DNA of 52,867 bases, from assembly GCA_003427395.1 (NCBI GenBank), contig BFEA01000417.1, forward strand, positions 1,076,776 through 1,129,642, written 5' to 3'. Shown piece by piece: positions 19,936 to 30,500 of the stretch; position 1 is the stretch's first letter, and every line of letters starts with the position of its first letter. The position numbers and the translations under genes were made by a program. This DNA comes from Chara braunii (Eukaryota; Streptophyta; Charophyceae; Charales; Characeae). The notes under the pieces were generated by a model. That model did no database searches and was not told the DNA's origin. It worked only from the letters and a program-made list of their open reading frames with translations.

Positions 19936-21090
19936 GGATGGTAACCATACAATCGTTGCATTTCTCTATCCCAACGACATCTTTGCATTTCCCTATCCCA
20001 ACAACATATTTGCATTTCTCTATCCCAACCCACCAAAGCAAGCCGAACTATCACCACCACCTGCCCCCTCGTGCCTTCCCCTCCCTCCCCCTTCCCCCCC
20101 TACCGCCCCCCGCGAAAGACGAAAAACAAACGAGAGCCATGGAGACGGGAAATAAGGGTCGTCCGTAAATAACTGCCATAAATAAAATAAGAACGGATTT
20201 CTTTCGGCATTTGCCAAAAGAAGAGAAAAAGGAGCTGCAAGGATTACATTCCAAGAAGGAAAAAGGGAAATGGGGCGCCAACCAAGCTTTGAAAAAACAA
20301 CATGAGCAATCAAGCAAGCTCCACGTTACGATGCTCGCCATCTTTACATGCTTCACATTTAATAAGAAGTAAACTCGTGGTCCACTACCGGTAGTATTTT
20401 CAACAACAACAGAAAAAAAAAACTAGGCTGTTTTCCGGGCGTCCGGGCACCCAACTTCTGCCCGGGTACACGCCTGGGTGCCCAGCCTGGCAAGACCCCG
20501 GGCAGGGTTCCGGGCAGTCCCAGCGCAAAAAAGTGAAAATATAAAAACATCAAAAAAATCCAAGAAAAAAAAATGTTGTGATAAAATTGAAATACAAACG
20601 ACTTTTGGCCGAGGGGCACATTATAATTCCTCACAGAACCGGAGATAAAAAAGAAAATAACAGAATCACACAAAGGCACCCCCCTTTTAGACCCATTTAG
20701 CCGCTTTAAAACCAATTTATACCCCCCCTTGAGAGCCAACTCGCAAAAAACGAAATGAGCCCGGATTTGGGGTCCTCTGGGAGAGCGCAGAAAACCAAAA
20801 ATAATAACAAAAAAAAATCTTCTTTTTCTTTTTTTGCACGCCCGGGTGCCCGGCCGGGCGTGAGAATCTTCCTAGAAAAAAAAACTGCAAAGAAAAAAAA
20901 ACGGTCGTCATATTCTGACCCGAGGACCCTACACAGCCAAGTAGAATATTATTATTACCCAGTTGCCAGATTACAATACACAGCAATTAAAAAAAAAAAA
21001 AGGCAGCAATAATACTGTAACGTCCACCGTAGGAAGGAGTGTGCTAGCTGCGTCAGATCACGGTTATTCTCAAGATCATGTGTATAGTGA
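19936..21090. other. Intergenic, GC-rich inverted motif
   Basis: No gene seen. At 20425-20530 and 20836-20866 are GC-rich phrases built from CCGGGCGTCCGGGCACCC and CGCCCGGGTGCCCGGCCGGG that are inverted relative to each other, each next to an AAAAACTAGG/CCTAGAAAAA pair; this may be a 470-bp fold-back. A CCC-rich stretch lies at 20060-20110. Confidence 0.4.
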
Positions 21091-21094
21091 CAGT

Positions 21095-21388
21095 GAACAG
21101 AGACAGCCTGTACTCTTTCCTCGTCTTCTTCTTCTTTCTAAAAGCCGGTAGGTAGGCGAGCAGTACAAGCAGAGGGCAAGGCCAATGGCCCTCTATTCTC
21201 AGAGGGTTGGGGAAGTTGGTGGTGCCACAAGGGGTAGTCTGGGGAGAATATCATTTGTACAGAGACAGTGAACAGACACAGCCTGTACTCCTTTTCTTTC
21301 AAAGGCGAGCAGTATAAAAGGCCCATGGCCCTCTATTCTCGGATGGTGGGGAAAGTAGGTGGTGCCGCAAGGGGTAGTCTGGGGAGAA
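21095..21388 (+). repeat. ~170-bp tandem duplication upstream of hammerhead-like motif
   Basis: Two copies share GAACAGA.ACAGCCTGTACT, GGCGAGCAGTA, TGGCCCTCTATTCTC, GTGGTGCC.CAAGGGGTAG and TCTGGGGAGAA. The second copy runs directly into the motif at 21389. The layout, with a tandem unit ending at a hammerhead, parallels the 6.6-7.1 kb array. Confidence 0.6.
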
Positions 21389-21436
21389 GCCCCCTGAAGA
21401 GTGCCAGAAACGCAACCTAGCCGAAACGCGTCGGGG
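21389..21436 (+). ncRNA. Hammerhead-like ribozyme motif, second type
   Basis: Reads GCCCC, CTGAAGA (21394-21400; the variable seventh core base is A), an intervening segment, GAAAC (21423-21427), GCGUC with the GUC triplet at 21430-21432, then GGGG. Stem I pairs perfectly (CCCC/GGGG); stem III would be the minimal ACG/CGU without a loop, as in some Penelope-like-element hammerheads that act as dimers. Stem II between the core halves (21401-21422) does not fold convincingly, so this copy may be inactive or diverged. Confidence 0.45.
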
Positions 21437-21533
21437 AATATGCGCGTTTCTACTGAGAACTGTGCATGCGGAATTGTCTTGCTTTTCTGTCCAAGCATGT
21501 GCGAGAAGCAGTATCGCCACTGTTTTTTCACTA

Positions 21534-21617
21534 TTCTTCTTCTTCTTCTTCTTCTTCTTCTTCTTCTTCTTCTTCTTCTTCTTCTTCCTCTTCTGAGGAA
21601 GGAAGGAAGGAAGGAAG
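21534..21617. repeat. TTC and AAGG microsatellites
   Basis: (CTT)n from about 21536 to 21590, then (GGAA)n to 21617. Poly-Ser, poly-Leu and poly-Glu frames over it are artefacts. Confidence 0.9.
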
Positions 21618-23434
21618 AAAGGCAGCTCTGTTAATCGGAATGCATCTGGAATCGAACTTGGGTTCTGACTGGACCCATCCATTGGAAGGAAAGCAGTTCT
21701 TGCCCTCTGTCTTTTTTCCTTTCTGACGGCCAAGAACAGAGAAAGCATCACCAACGGCGCGCAGTGAAATGAGGAGGGGAGACATGACGGCCGAAGGTCT
21801 CTACAGCATGGACAAAAAGGGAAATCAACCACGACCTCAACCGACCTCTTCACCCCGTGCGCTTCAATGAAAAGGAAAGAGAAAATCTTGGGTGCACAAT
21901 TTCGCAAAAAAAAAAGGTTCAAGAGGAAGCACCGCATTGTCGTGTGGTGAAGAAAAAGAAAGTAAGGGCATTACTTACACCAACAATGTTTAACTTACTT
22001 CTGGACGGAATTGCCGCCAGATGCATACAAGTCCAGCCGTAAATGCGGTCAGACACATTTAAAATACTGCTAGTGTGAGTTCGCCCAGTGCTATTGTACT
22101 TAACGAGACGAAGTATAACCAGTTCAGCTGTATATGCCCAACTCAGCGGGCATATGTATTCTCTCTTTTTTAAGGGACAAAAAAAAAACGAAGTAAACCA
22201 AACTATGGGGATGAATGATGCGCACTACACACCCAGGAAATAGACGTCGGCGGAAGCACTACACAATCTTATTTTTTTTTGAGGCACTTCATCATCCTTT
22301 TTTTTTTTTGAGGCACTTCAAGATCATTTTCTACTGATTCAGAATAAAAAATGCAAGCATACGTTTCTTTCTTTCTCTGGATTTTTTTATTTTGGAAAAC
22401 ACGTTCGTCCGTTACTTCACACCTCCACGCACTAGGCGCTTGTGAAAGATGGCATGCGCCGAGCTAGCAGGAATTGAATTTAAAAAAAAAAATAAAAAAA
22501 AAATGCACCGGGCAACGATTTCTTGCGTGGAAACAGCGAAGCATTCGCTTCCTCGGACTGCACATGAAATTCCAAGAATGATAAATAAATAACAGTACTA
22601 TCAACTATTCATTAGAACTACAATCATTTTCGGCTGCAGACCCACGAGCCGCTGAGGAGAAAAAATGCTACCTTGTTTTTCTCCAGCGGGCGTGCGAAAC
22701 ATAGTAAATAAAGCCTTAACAATAACAATCTATTAATAATTTAAAGTGCCCGTTCTGAGTACTGAGAACACGTGTGTATTGCTATGTTATTGTAAGTTTC
22801 TCGGTGTCCCGAAGCAAGTTTGGCCATTGCTTTCTTTCTTTCTTTCTTTCTTTCTTTTCCTTTGTTTCTATCTTTCTTTCTTCCAAATAATAATAATAAT
22901 GCTATATTAGAACAAAATTCATTCTTTTGAACACGCACAAGAAGCAGCGGATGAGAAATAATGGACTACTACTCTCTTTGTTCTGCAGCACCAGCAGGGA
23001 CAACTGAAATGCATTTCTTCAATGAAACTCATTCCGCGATGAACTAAACTGCACTTCACCAATCAATGAGACTTTCGAAGGAATTGCATTTCGTTTTCGT
23101 CTTCGATTTTCATGTGTTTCTTAAGACCCCGAGCAACACAGATGGAAATTGTCGTTGGCTTCCACGATGCGCGTTCGCGTGTGCATCGGTATTTCTTGCA
23201 AATGGCCCTCGAACATTAGCTCACGCTCACGACCACCAAGATGTTTTTTCTATGCCGCCAACTGTCCTGAGAAACCCTGCCGTGTGAACTGCAACGACAG
23301 CACCTTACTAATGCGCGAGAAGCGAGAATTTTTTGGAAGAAACACCGATGAGCACGCGCGCGCGAATGGATACAAGGCACTGATTGCTCATGTGCTATGG
23401 TAGTTTCGCATTATAATTAATGCACGCGTGTGAA
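21618..23434. other. Intergenic, no gene seen
   Basis: Contains a CTAGTGTGAG-family end near 22068-22085, duplicated TTTTTTTTTGAGGCACTTCA phrases at about 22271 and 22303, A-rich tracts near 22481-22503, and (CTTT)n at 22830-22882. A 73-84 codon pair of frames at 23066-23403 shows no recognised motif. Confidence 0.35.
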
Positions 23435-23557
23435 TGGGCCTCGCTCCAGTACTCACCAAATGCAGAAAATGAGAATGAATTTTCCGCTAGACCATGGGAA
23501 GATTCACCGGCAATTTTTTGTCCTTTTTCTATGCGGTGAGTAGTGGGGCTAGGCCCA
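23435..23557. mobile_element. Hairpin MITE, CCACTACTCACC family, copy 3
   Basis: Starts TGGGCCTCGCTCCAGTACTC and ends GTGAGTAGTGGGGCTAGGCC then CA. Both outermost TGGGCCT/AGGCCCA ends are intact here, which fixes the termini of the family. Confidence 0.7.
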
Positions 23558-23567
23558 ATTAGTACGA

Positions 23568-23830
23568 GTACTACGGCTTATTTCTTTTACAACGTACACC
23601 GCTAAGAGGCCTACTTAGCTTCGGCCAAACTGGTGCTTTTACCGCTAAGGCGTTCACAAAATCCATCGATTGTGCTTTTTTATTTGGCTTATTTCTTTTA
23701 CAACGCACACTCGCCTTTTCCTAGGAAAAAAAAAAAAAAAAAAAAAAAAAAAACAAACCCTTAGCTTCGGCCAAACTGGTGCTTTTACCGCTAAGGCGTT
23801 CGCAAAATCCATCGATTGTGCTTTTTTGTC
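23568..23830. repeat. Tandem duplication split by poly-A
   Basis: TTAGCTTCGGCCAAACTGGT and the following CTTTTACCGCTAAGGCGTTC occur at about 23616 and 23759; GGCTTATTTCTTTTACAACG occurs at 23576 and 23687. About 30 A residues lie between the copies. Confidence 0.7.
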
Positions 23831-24125
23831 CTTTTTTAAGAAGACAGACCGGCGACCTGTACTACGAGCAACCCCCCCAGTGGGAGTCCTCGGCTGCTCC
23901 ACCTGTTGGTCGGGAGCTACACCAGATTGTCCGTTAAATAACTGCCAGCGCAACGCAAAAAGAAGGCGAGTACAGACATCCCCCCATGATGAACGCGTCG
24001 AGGAGGAACCTTCGCCCATGAAGAGCGTCAGCTCAAAACTTTACGTAATAGCGAAGGACATTAAAAACTCGCAATTACTAAATGATCATATTTCGTATAT
24101 TTTAGTTTCAATTTTACTTAAAGCC

Positions 24126-24279
24126 AACGAGCCTAGCTCAGTTGGTACACCCACGCACTATTGAAATACCGACTCAAATTCGAATCCAGACACAATCAGA
24201 TGCCCAAAATAACATAAAATTATGTCAGCTTCATAGATGATACCTCAAGGCAGACGCCCTTTTAAAAGGAAAAAAAAGG
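24126..24279 (+). mobile_element. tRNA-derived SINE copy ending at assembly gap
   Basis: GAGCCTAGCTCAGTTGGTAC contains a near-consensus A box (TAGCTCAGTTGG) and AAATTCGAATCC about 45 bp later a B box, both tRNA-like. The 3' region GATACCTCAAGGCAGACGCC followed by CTTTTAAAAGG matches the tails at 16770 and 30150. The 3' end runs into the gap. Confidence 0.65.
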
Positions 24280-24500
24280 NNNNNNNNNNNNNNNNNNNNN
24301 NNNNNNNNNNNNNNNNNNNNNNNNNNNNNNNNNNNNNNNNNNNNNNNNNNNNNNNNNNNNNNNNNNNNNNNNNNNNNNNNNNNNNNNNNNNNNNNNNNNN
24401 NNNNNNNNNNNNNNNNNNNNNNNNNNNNNNNNNNNNNNNNNNNNNNNNNNNNNNNNNNNNNNNNNNNNNNNNNNNNNNNNNNNNNNNNNNNNNNNNNNNN
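24280..24500. other. Assembly gap (221 N)
   Basis: 221 unknown bases, followed directly by 15 G residues. Frames drawn across it have no meaning. Confidence 1.
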
Positions 24501-24744
24501 GGGGGGGGGGGGGGGACTCAACAATTACTGAATGAACATATTTCGCGTATTTGATTTTCAATTTTCGTTTTTCCTTGTACGTGTACGAGTATCTCTTCTT
24601 CACCCACACACACTTCGTCGCTAAGCCGTCCACTGACGAAAACACTGCCACGCCATTCCAGACCGCTACTTACCGAGACGAGCCAATTTATAGCATGCCA
24701 GGTCGCGACATGTACTCAGGCCTTTTCTACACGCTCCACGTGGC

Positions 24745-25015
24745 CCACTATGCCAGGTCACAACAATGACGACGACACAATGCTACATCATGCCATCAAA
24801 TTAACCGGCGGCGCACGTTGCTCGCAGTCAAGACCCCACACCTATGCAGGCACGTTAGCCGGCGCAGCCATGGCATGCAGAGGGTCGCAACAATGCCACG
24901 CCGACACAATGCCACATCATGCCAGCAGGTCAACCGGCGGCGCACGTTGCTCGCAGCCAAGACCACACCGTGTCATTCCGCATCATGCCACGTCACCTCA
25001 TGCCACATCGAATTG
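24745..25015. repeat. ~135-bp tandem duplication, CATGCCA-rich
   Basis: Two copies share CACAATGC.ACATCATGCCA, ACCGGCGGCGCACGTTGCTC and GCAG.CAAGACC. CATGCCA-type phrases continue on both sides. Frames are open through both copies, but no known protein motif appears. Confidence 0.65.
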
Positions 25016-27402
25016 GACGGAGAAGCTGCTCTACCTTCGACTTAATGGGACTCCCAACCTCCCTCTCCTCCCCCTCCCTATATCTCCCACCCTCCCTCCC
25101 TCCCTACCTACCTACCTACCTACCTCCCGCCGCCACTTCCAGTACAACAGGCATTCGCATTCTCGTCAAGGGCAGTAGTTAGCTACTGGCTGACTGAGGG
25201 AGACTTCTCAAAACGTCTGCAGGGGAAGGCGAAGGGGGACTGAGGGAAAGCTCAGAACGAAACAAAAGAACGACTCGTATCACAAGTAAAGAGTTACCGA
25301 GAGCCCTATCCATCTCTAATGCAATTATTTCGTGTCACTCTGTCTGTGACACTGTATTTTCCGAGTCGTTAGGTGATGAACGAACGAATTAAATTCGTCA
25401 ATGAATAACTGGAACCGATCGATGAACCAAAAAAATTGCACTTATTTCATCTCTTTAGAATCTAATAAGTCTGCGTGACACTGTTTTCCGCCTCATTAGG
25501 TGATGAACGAACGAATTAAATTGCCAACGAATAAATGAAACAGATCAATGAACGAACAAAAAAAACAGTGCATGAAACAACGAATGAAACCAAGGAATGA
25601 ACGGAACAAAGGAATGAAAGAGACAAAAGAATGAATGACACAAAGAAATAAGGGAATGTAACAAATGAATGAATGGAACGAATGGAACCACTTAATCAAA
25701 CAAATAAACGAACTCCATTCATTCAGATTAACGACTGACTGACCGAATGAATGAATGAATGAATGACCGAATGAATGAATGAATGACCGAATGAATGAAT
25801 GAATGAATGGACGCAAGACCTGATATCACTACTCAGCCAAGATTTGCAGTCGACAGAAACAAAGTGAAAGAAAGACGAGAGGCGATTCCCTGGACAAACT
25901 TGGCACCCCCTTTCTTCCGGTGACGACGACTCAACTCCTTTCCTACCTTTCAACCTTTCTACACTTAAGAGTCAGAAAATCTGAAAAGCAATTAGATAAC
26001 CGGATGGAGAGGGACGGAGGGAAAAGGAAGGGGAGGGGAGGGGAGGGGAGAAGAAATGCAGACAGCATTATCATCGCTCTCTGCCCCTGCCCCACCTTCT
26101 TTCCCTCTGTTCGTCATTCAATTTCGGTTCTACAACTCTAAAATAACACTCCCTAAGCACGACCATCACAACTCCAAGCAGCACGAGAGAGAACCAGAAA
26201 TAGCAAGCAGCAGGCAAGACCGTCTTCTTCTATCCTATTCTACTCTATTCTATTCTATTCTATTCTATTCTACTCTGCTCACACTCAACGTAAATAAGAA
26301 TATCCTTCCTTCTTTAATTAATGGCAGTATCACAGTCTACCCCCTAAAACCACAAATGACAAACTCCTACACTTTCGTCTTCTAGATTCAGTGCCATTCT
26401 TTTATTACACCACTTTAAAAAATTCGCCCACTTCCCCAGCATGAATCTTCGGATGACGTATACTGGAAAAATAGAATCCAGCATGAATCTTCGGATGACG
26501 TATACTGGATAACTGGAAAAATAGAATGAATATACTTTCTTCCCTAGCTAATTCTACAACGATAATAACGACAAAAACAAAAAGAAACGAATACAATGAC
26601 GACGATTACCGACGATATTAAAATACCAAAAGTAACGAAGATAAACCAAGATACACGTTGAATATCTCTTGTTGCAAATGTAAAAACGAAGAGAAGAAAG
26701 ACTTCAATAGTTTTAATTGGAAATGATGGTACAACGAATGGAATTCTTTCTTTTCCCTAACTTAGCGAACGAGAATGTATTCTCGAAGCGAAGACTGGAA
26801 AAGCTTACCGGCAAAGAATGGTGAGGAGGAGGACGTCTGAAATTGTCTTCTTTCTTTCTTTAATATTAGTATTTTTTTAGAAACCTCTTACTAGAGGAAT
26901 TTACGGAGGCAGACGGAAACGGACAAAAAAGAGACGACGAGACCAGGTTTCATCAGTACACCCCTTAGAGCGTACTCACTCCCTGACTTTCTCAAATGAA
27001 TCTGGCCGTCTTGGCAGTAGGGTACTGCCAGAAAGATTCACAAATCGTGACTACATGCCTTCAGTACCATCACCACTGCAAAATTTACTTAATCAACGGT
27101 CGGACGAAACGTCACCAAAACAAAATTTTTTAATCTTGCTGCAGGAAGAGACCTGATTTCATTCGTTTATTCAAGTGCATCAGCAAGAAAAGGCATTGCA
27201 TTTAATCTCTTGACAGCGGCACGAAGCATCACTACAGCTATCGATATACATTACCAGTGTTTTCAAAATCTGTCGACATGAAGCAGAGTTCAGAATAGCA
27301 AAGGCCAAATGGTAACAAACAGTCCATTCATTGCAAGGTAATTCACATCACAGCAACCGACACGGAAATAACAAAAAGCTCAAAACGGGCAGATAGTACA
27401 CA
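25016..27402. other. Intergenic, repeat-rich; may hold downstream exons of the 27.6-kb gene
   Basis: Contents: CCCT/CCTA-rich tract 25055-25130; a duplication with a 127-bp period (25350-25440 and 25478-25570, GGTGATGAACGAACGAATTA); (GAAT)n 25744-25810; (TTCTA)n 26230-26272; a tandem 42-bp duplication (26434-26530) around CAGCATGAATCTTCGGATGA. Later exons of the minus-strand gene starting at 28261 should lie here or further left, but none can be recognised. Confidence 0.4.
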
Positions 27403-27527
27403 TTGGGCCTCGTTCCACGACTCACTCAAATGTGCAAAATAATGAATGAACCTTCCGCTAGAACATCGAAAGATACATCACGGCCGTATTCCTTGTCATG
27501 TGTGCATGTGGGGAGGAGTGGAGCAGG
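27403..27527. mobile_element. Hairpin MITE, CCACTACTCACC family, copy 4 (intronic)
   Basis: TGGGCCTCGTTCCACGACTC, GTGCAAAATAATGAATGAAC, CTTCCGCTAGAACATCGAAA and a diverged right end GGAGGAGTGGAGCAGG. It lies entirely within the predicted first intron of the minus-strand gene, about 30 bases after the splice donor. Confidence 0.6.
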
Positions 27528-27554
27528 TAGCACACAAACGCTGCAAAGACGTAC

Positions 27555-28261
27555 CTATTGCTGATTGTTGCCGCACAGTCGAAAGGAAAGTTGAGCTTGT
27601 CTTGAGGCAGGCTAGGATCTGGAAGACCGCATTCAAAGATTCCATGCAGAAGACCAGCAACAGGTATAGGTGCGGTGGACCCTTGCGGCGTGGGGGTCTG
27701 AACGGCAGCAGCACCTGCTCCGCCTACGGCACCTGGGACACCGGGAACACCGGGAACACCGGGAACGGCGGGTGCGGAGGGCACAGCGGAAGGCAAAGAG
27801 TTGACGGGAAACTGTTCAGGCGGCATTACACTGGGCCCGGCGGACATACCAGTGGGGGGAAAGGAAGGAATTGCGCCAGGGGCGGAAACGATGCCGGCGG
27901 CGGAGGGGACTGCGGGGGAGGCGGAGAGGACTGCAGGGGCGGTGGCGGACTGCTCCGGCAAAGCGGACGGCTGCGATTGCGATGGCAAGAGGTTTGGAGC
28001 GGGGTTGGTATTAGAGACGTTCACCACGGGCTGAACTTCCACTTGAGCTTGGACTGCCATCAAGGAACAGGAGGAGAAGCAGCACAGGAGAAGGACAGTA
28101 AGAACGGCAGGCATCGGAGACGCCGTGAGTAGAAGAGCAGCACCACCGTCTCGCGGGAAAGAAGAAGAGGAGGAACGGGGGGAGGAGGGGGAGGAGGGGG
28201 AGGAGGGGGCGGAGGAAGAAGAAGAGGAGGATTCGTCACGCCTCCTTGAGCCCGCCGCCAT
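27555..28261 (-). CDS. First exon of a Pro/Ala/Val-rich secreted or membrane-anchored protein
   Basis: Best gene candidate. Start chosen at 28261 because the context AACAATGGCG matches the plant start consensus; an alternative Met at 28114 begins MPAVLTVLLLCCFSSCSLMA, an excellent signal peptide ending near VQAQ. With the upstream start, residues about 41-74 form a signal anchor behind a Ser/Pro-rich cytosolic tail (SSSSSSS, PSSPSSPSSP). The rest is low-complexity P/A/V/S with a GVPGVPGVPG run, then a Cys-containing segment, FECGLPDPSLPQDKLNFPFD followed by C. The exon ends at 27555 in CAATAG followed by GTACGT, a strong 5' splice site, so the protein continues in unseen exons. Wall-protein-like composition suggests an extracellular role, but no family is recognised. 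Codons are GC-rich compared with the surroundings. Confidence 0.65.
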
Positions 28262-28802
28262 TGTTCACCGCCGGCCGTCGACACCAGCCCTCGACCGACG
28301 GGGCAATTATTGTCCAATATGCTACCGCCTCCCTCGTCTGATACTCCTCCCCCCTTCTCCCTCGGTAATGACGCTGACACGACTCTGCGATGCTACCTTA
28401 GCGCCCGCTTCTGCTCGAATAGCAGGCCGCAATGATGATCAGTGCGAACACGGCGACGACAACGATGATGATGCCGGACGACCAGGAGGAGATAGAGGAC
28501 GAGGAGAGTGGAGGAGGCGGAGGAGGGAGAGGAAGAAGGCGGGCGGCGAAAGCTGGAAAGGATCAGAACGAGGAAAGGCGTAGGGCAGGTTTTGCAACGA
28601 CGACAACAGAGGCGGCCGGGCGCGCGCGTGCTTTTTTTTTCCGAGTACTACTGTCGGTCGGCGCTCTGTGTTCCAAAGCGCGCAGTATCTTGTCCAGTTT
28701 GTCTTGAAAACAGAAATAAAATTGACCTCTGCACTGCAAAAGGGGATGGATGGGGGGAAAAAAGAAATCCACCTTGCCCTTGCGCCTGCCCGTCACAGGT
28801 AC
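28262..28802. promoter_or_regulatory. GC-rich region upstream of the 28.26-kb start
   Basis: Likely 5' UTR and promoter of the minus-strand gene by position: CG-rich with purine runs (GAGGAGG, GGAGGAGGGAGAGG near 28490-28540). No TATA box is evident. Two overlapping plus-strand frames (28125-28583, 28508-28969) are Glu/Arg runs caused by the purine bias and are not called. Confidence 0.35.
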
Positions 28803-28984
28803 CACTATCGGTATCGGTAGATAGCAAAGAGGATTGGATTGGACACCTGCTGAAGCTGGACGAGCCTTTTGGAGGAATGCAGAAAATCGCGATTGAGTTG
28901 CATTTCTGCATCTCCGCTCGAAACCCGCTCAGATTCATGCGCTTCAATCCGATCCTACCTATTTGCTAGCGGGACCTTGCTCCC
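28803..28984. mobile_element. Hairpin MITE, GCGCCTGAATC family, copy 3
   Basis: Left ATAGCAAAGAGGATTGGATT and right AATCCGATCCTACCTATTTG then CTAGCGGGACC are inverted ends; centre GTTGCATTTCTGCATCTCCG resembles the other copies. It is the most diverged of the three full copies. Confidence 0.55.
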
Positions 28985-29293
28985 GCCCTTGCACTTCAGT
29001 TTTTCTGGATCTCAGAGCCCCTTGATGCAGATCTCTGACTTTTCTCAGCTTCGCCATCATCATTTCTGCCCCGCCGCCTGAAATCAAGCGACAATCAAGG
29101 CGCCAATCTGTGCGAACAGATACCGAACATCCCGGCCGGTTTTCCCATCCCATCAACCACCGCCAGCTCCATTCGATTCGACGGTTTTGGTTTTTCCACT
29201 GACCCCCATTCCATTTTCCGTCAAGCGATGGCGGCTGGCGGTCATCGCTTGTGACCCTAGATTACAAAGATCGAAGGCCAGAAATGAATGAAG

Positions 29294-29398
29294 GCCGGGG
29301 GCCAAGTCCCACTTACCCTAATTCTTCATTTGTGACCCTAGATTATGAAGATCGAACGCCAAAAATGAAGAACCCAAGCTAATGGGACTTGGCCCCGG
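29294..29398. mobile_element. Hairpin MITE, GGGGCCAAGTCCCA family
   Basis: Begins CCGGGGGCCAAGTCCCACTT and ends CTAATGGGACTTGGCCCCGG; inner ATTCTTCATTT and AAAATGAAGAA also pair. The phrase TGTGACCCTAGATTA.GAAGATCGAA.GCCA inside is a duplicate of 29249-29285 just outside, so the element appears to have duplicated or captured local sequence. Confidence 0.65.
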
Positions 29399-29995
29399 TT
29401 GGCAGGTGGAGCTCTGCTTCGGGCGGTGCTCACGCTGCTGGAGGTGGAGGTAGATGTGGAGGAGGAGCCAGAGGTGGTTATGTAGACGGGGTACGGTCTA
29501 CCGGTAGGCGCGGTAGGTCGAGGAGGCAGTGGTGTGCTGGTGCTGGGGGTACATGAAAATTTACGTTCTTTTCCTCTTACTTTTTATTCTTTTTAGGGAG
29601 GTCTTGGGTTCCGTTGGGTTCAGTTGCTGAGGCTGGGTCGGCTCTTCCGAAGTGACAAGGACACGTTGGTGAGTGGTGGAGCAAGGCGTAATATGGGCCT
29701 CGACCAAGTGACCCAGATCTCGGCCGTTGACTAACAGCTGTCGCACACTGTTTGCCACAAAGACACTGCTGTGGTGCGGCACAGCAACCATAGGGGAAAC
29801 CCCCACTGACCGACTTTCAAAAAGGAAGCTGGGGTAATGGCCCCAGCACTCCCGCCGTCTGTCTTGATGAGAGAAAAAAAAGGAAGGAAGAGTCTGACAG
29901 CCAGTCAGATTTGGGTCCTTAGCGGCTATTCCAGTTCCATCTCGTCTGGGTCGGCGAATCTATCGCAGCACACGAATGCTGTAGAGGAGCTCCAA
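29399..29995. other. Intergenic, no gene seen
   Basis: GGAGGTGG-type purine repeats at 29435-29480. A minus-strand frame at 29561-29806 (contains FVANSVRQLLVNGRDLGHLV) is uninterrupted, but its family is not recognised. Confidence 0.3.
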
Positions 29996-30179
29996 AGCCG
30001 AGCCCAAGTGGCTGGGTGGAGCAGCCATGAGCTTTTGATAAGACCACCATGAGCTTCTGATAAGACCACCAGTGCTCGAGTCCACATGGTCAAAAAGACT
30101 CAGAAGAATAAAGCCACTGTGAATTACCTGGGGCCCGCCAGTTCCACTGCTGATACCTCAAGACCGTCACCCTCTAAAT
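29996..30179 (+). mobile_element. tRNA-derived SINE copy
   Basis: GAGCCCAAGTGGCTGGGTGG looks like an A-box region and GTGCTCGAGTCCAC a B box; between them CATGAGCTT.TGATAAGACCACC is tandemly repeated, lengthening the tRNA-like head. The tail GATACCTCAAGACCGTCACC matches the other copies. Confidence 0.5.
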
Positions 30180-30289
30180 ATGGCTGCAGGGGGAGGTCCA
30201 TGATGCCCTGCTGCCCTGCGCGCCGGAGTCGGGTTGAAGTTTTGGTGAGGCGCGGTGGATGAAGGCGATCGAGGGCCGGGGAGAGTGCA

Positions 30290-30500
30290 GAGGGGTGCAC
30301 ATGCCGAAATGTTCACAGCTCGCCATTAAACGAGAGAGCGCACCCCGGGGGCAGGGCACACAGCGGGCGTCGATGCGGAAGAACATCTCGGAGGTGAGCC
30401 CTCCGATATGAGAGAGAGCGCCCTGAGCGCGGGCCACACGGCGGGCGTCGATGCGGAGGACTATCTCGGAGGAGAGCCCTCCGTTATGCGTGGGCGCTGT
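30290..30500 (-). repeat. 78-bp repeat preserving a 26-residue peptide unit
   Basis: Two units on the minus strand read GGLSSEIVLRIDARRVARAQ then GALSHI, and GGLTSEMFFRIDARCVPCPR then GALSRL. The period is exactly 26 codons and changes are partly conservative, so the frame 30174-30536 may once have been translated. No family recognised. Confidence 0.45.

Noticed and set aside
21299-21937. 212-codon minus-strand frame
   Set aside because: Its middle is poly-Lys from the TTC microsatellite and it runs antisense through the tandem duplication and hammerhead-like motif; no domain.
24231-24651. Open frames spanning the 221-N gap
   Set aside because: Most of each frame is unknown sequence.
25496-25953. 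His/Phe/Ser-rich minus-strand frames
   Set aside because: Produced by the GAATGAAT microsatellite.
27446-28132. 228-codon plus-strand frame opposite the Pro-rich exon
   Set aside because: Antisense shadow of the minus-strand exon; Gly/Arg-rich, with no signal peptide or splice logic.
28125-28969. Two long plus-strand frames rich in Glu and Arg
   Set aside because: They mirror the Ser/Pro-rich coding strand and purine-biased upstream region of the minus-strand gene; amino-acid content is explained by base bias.
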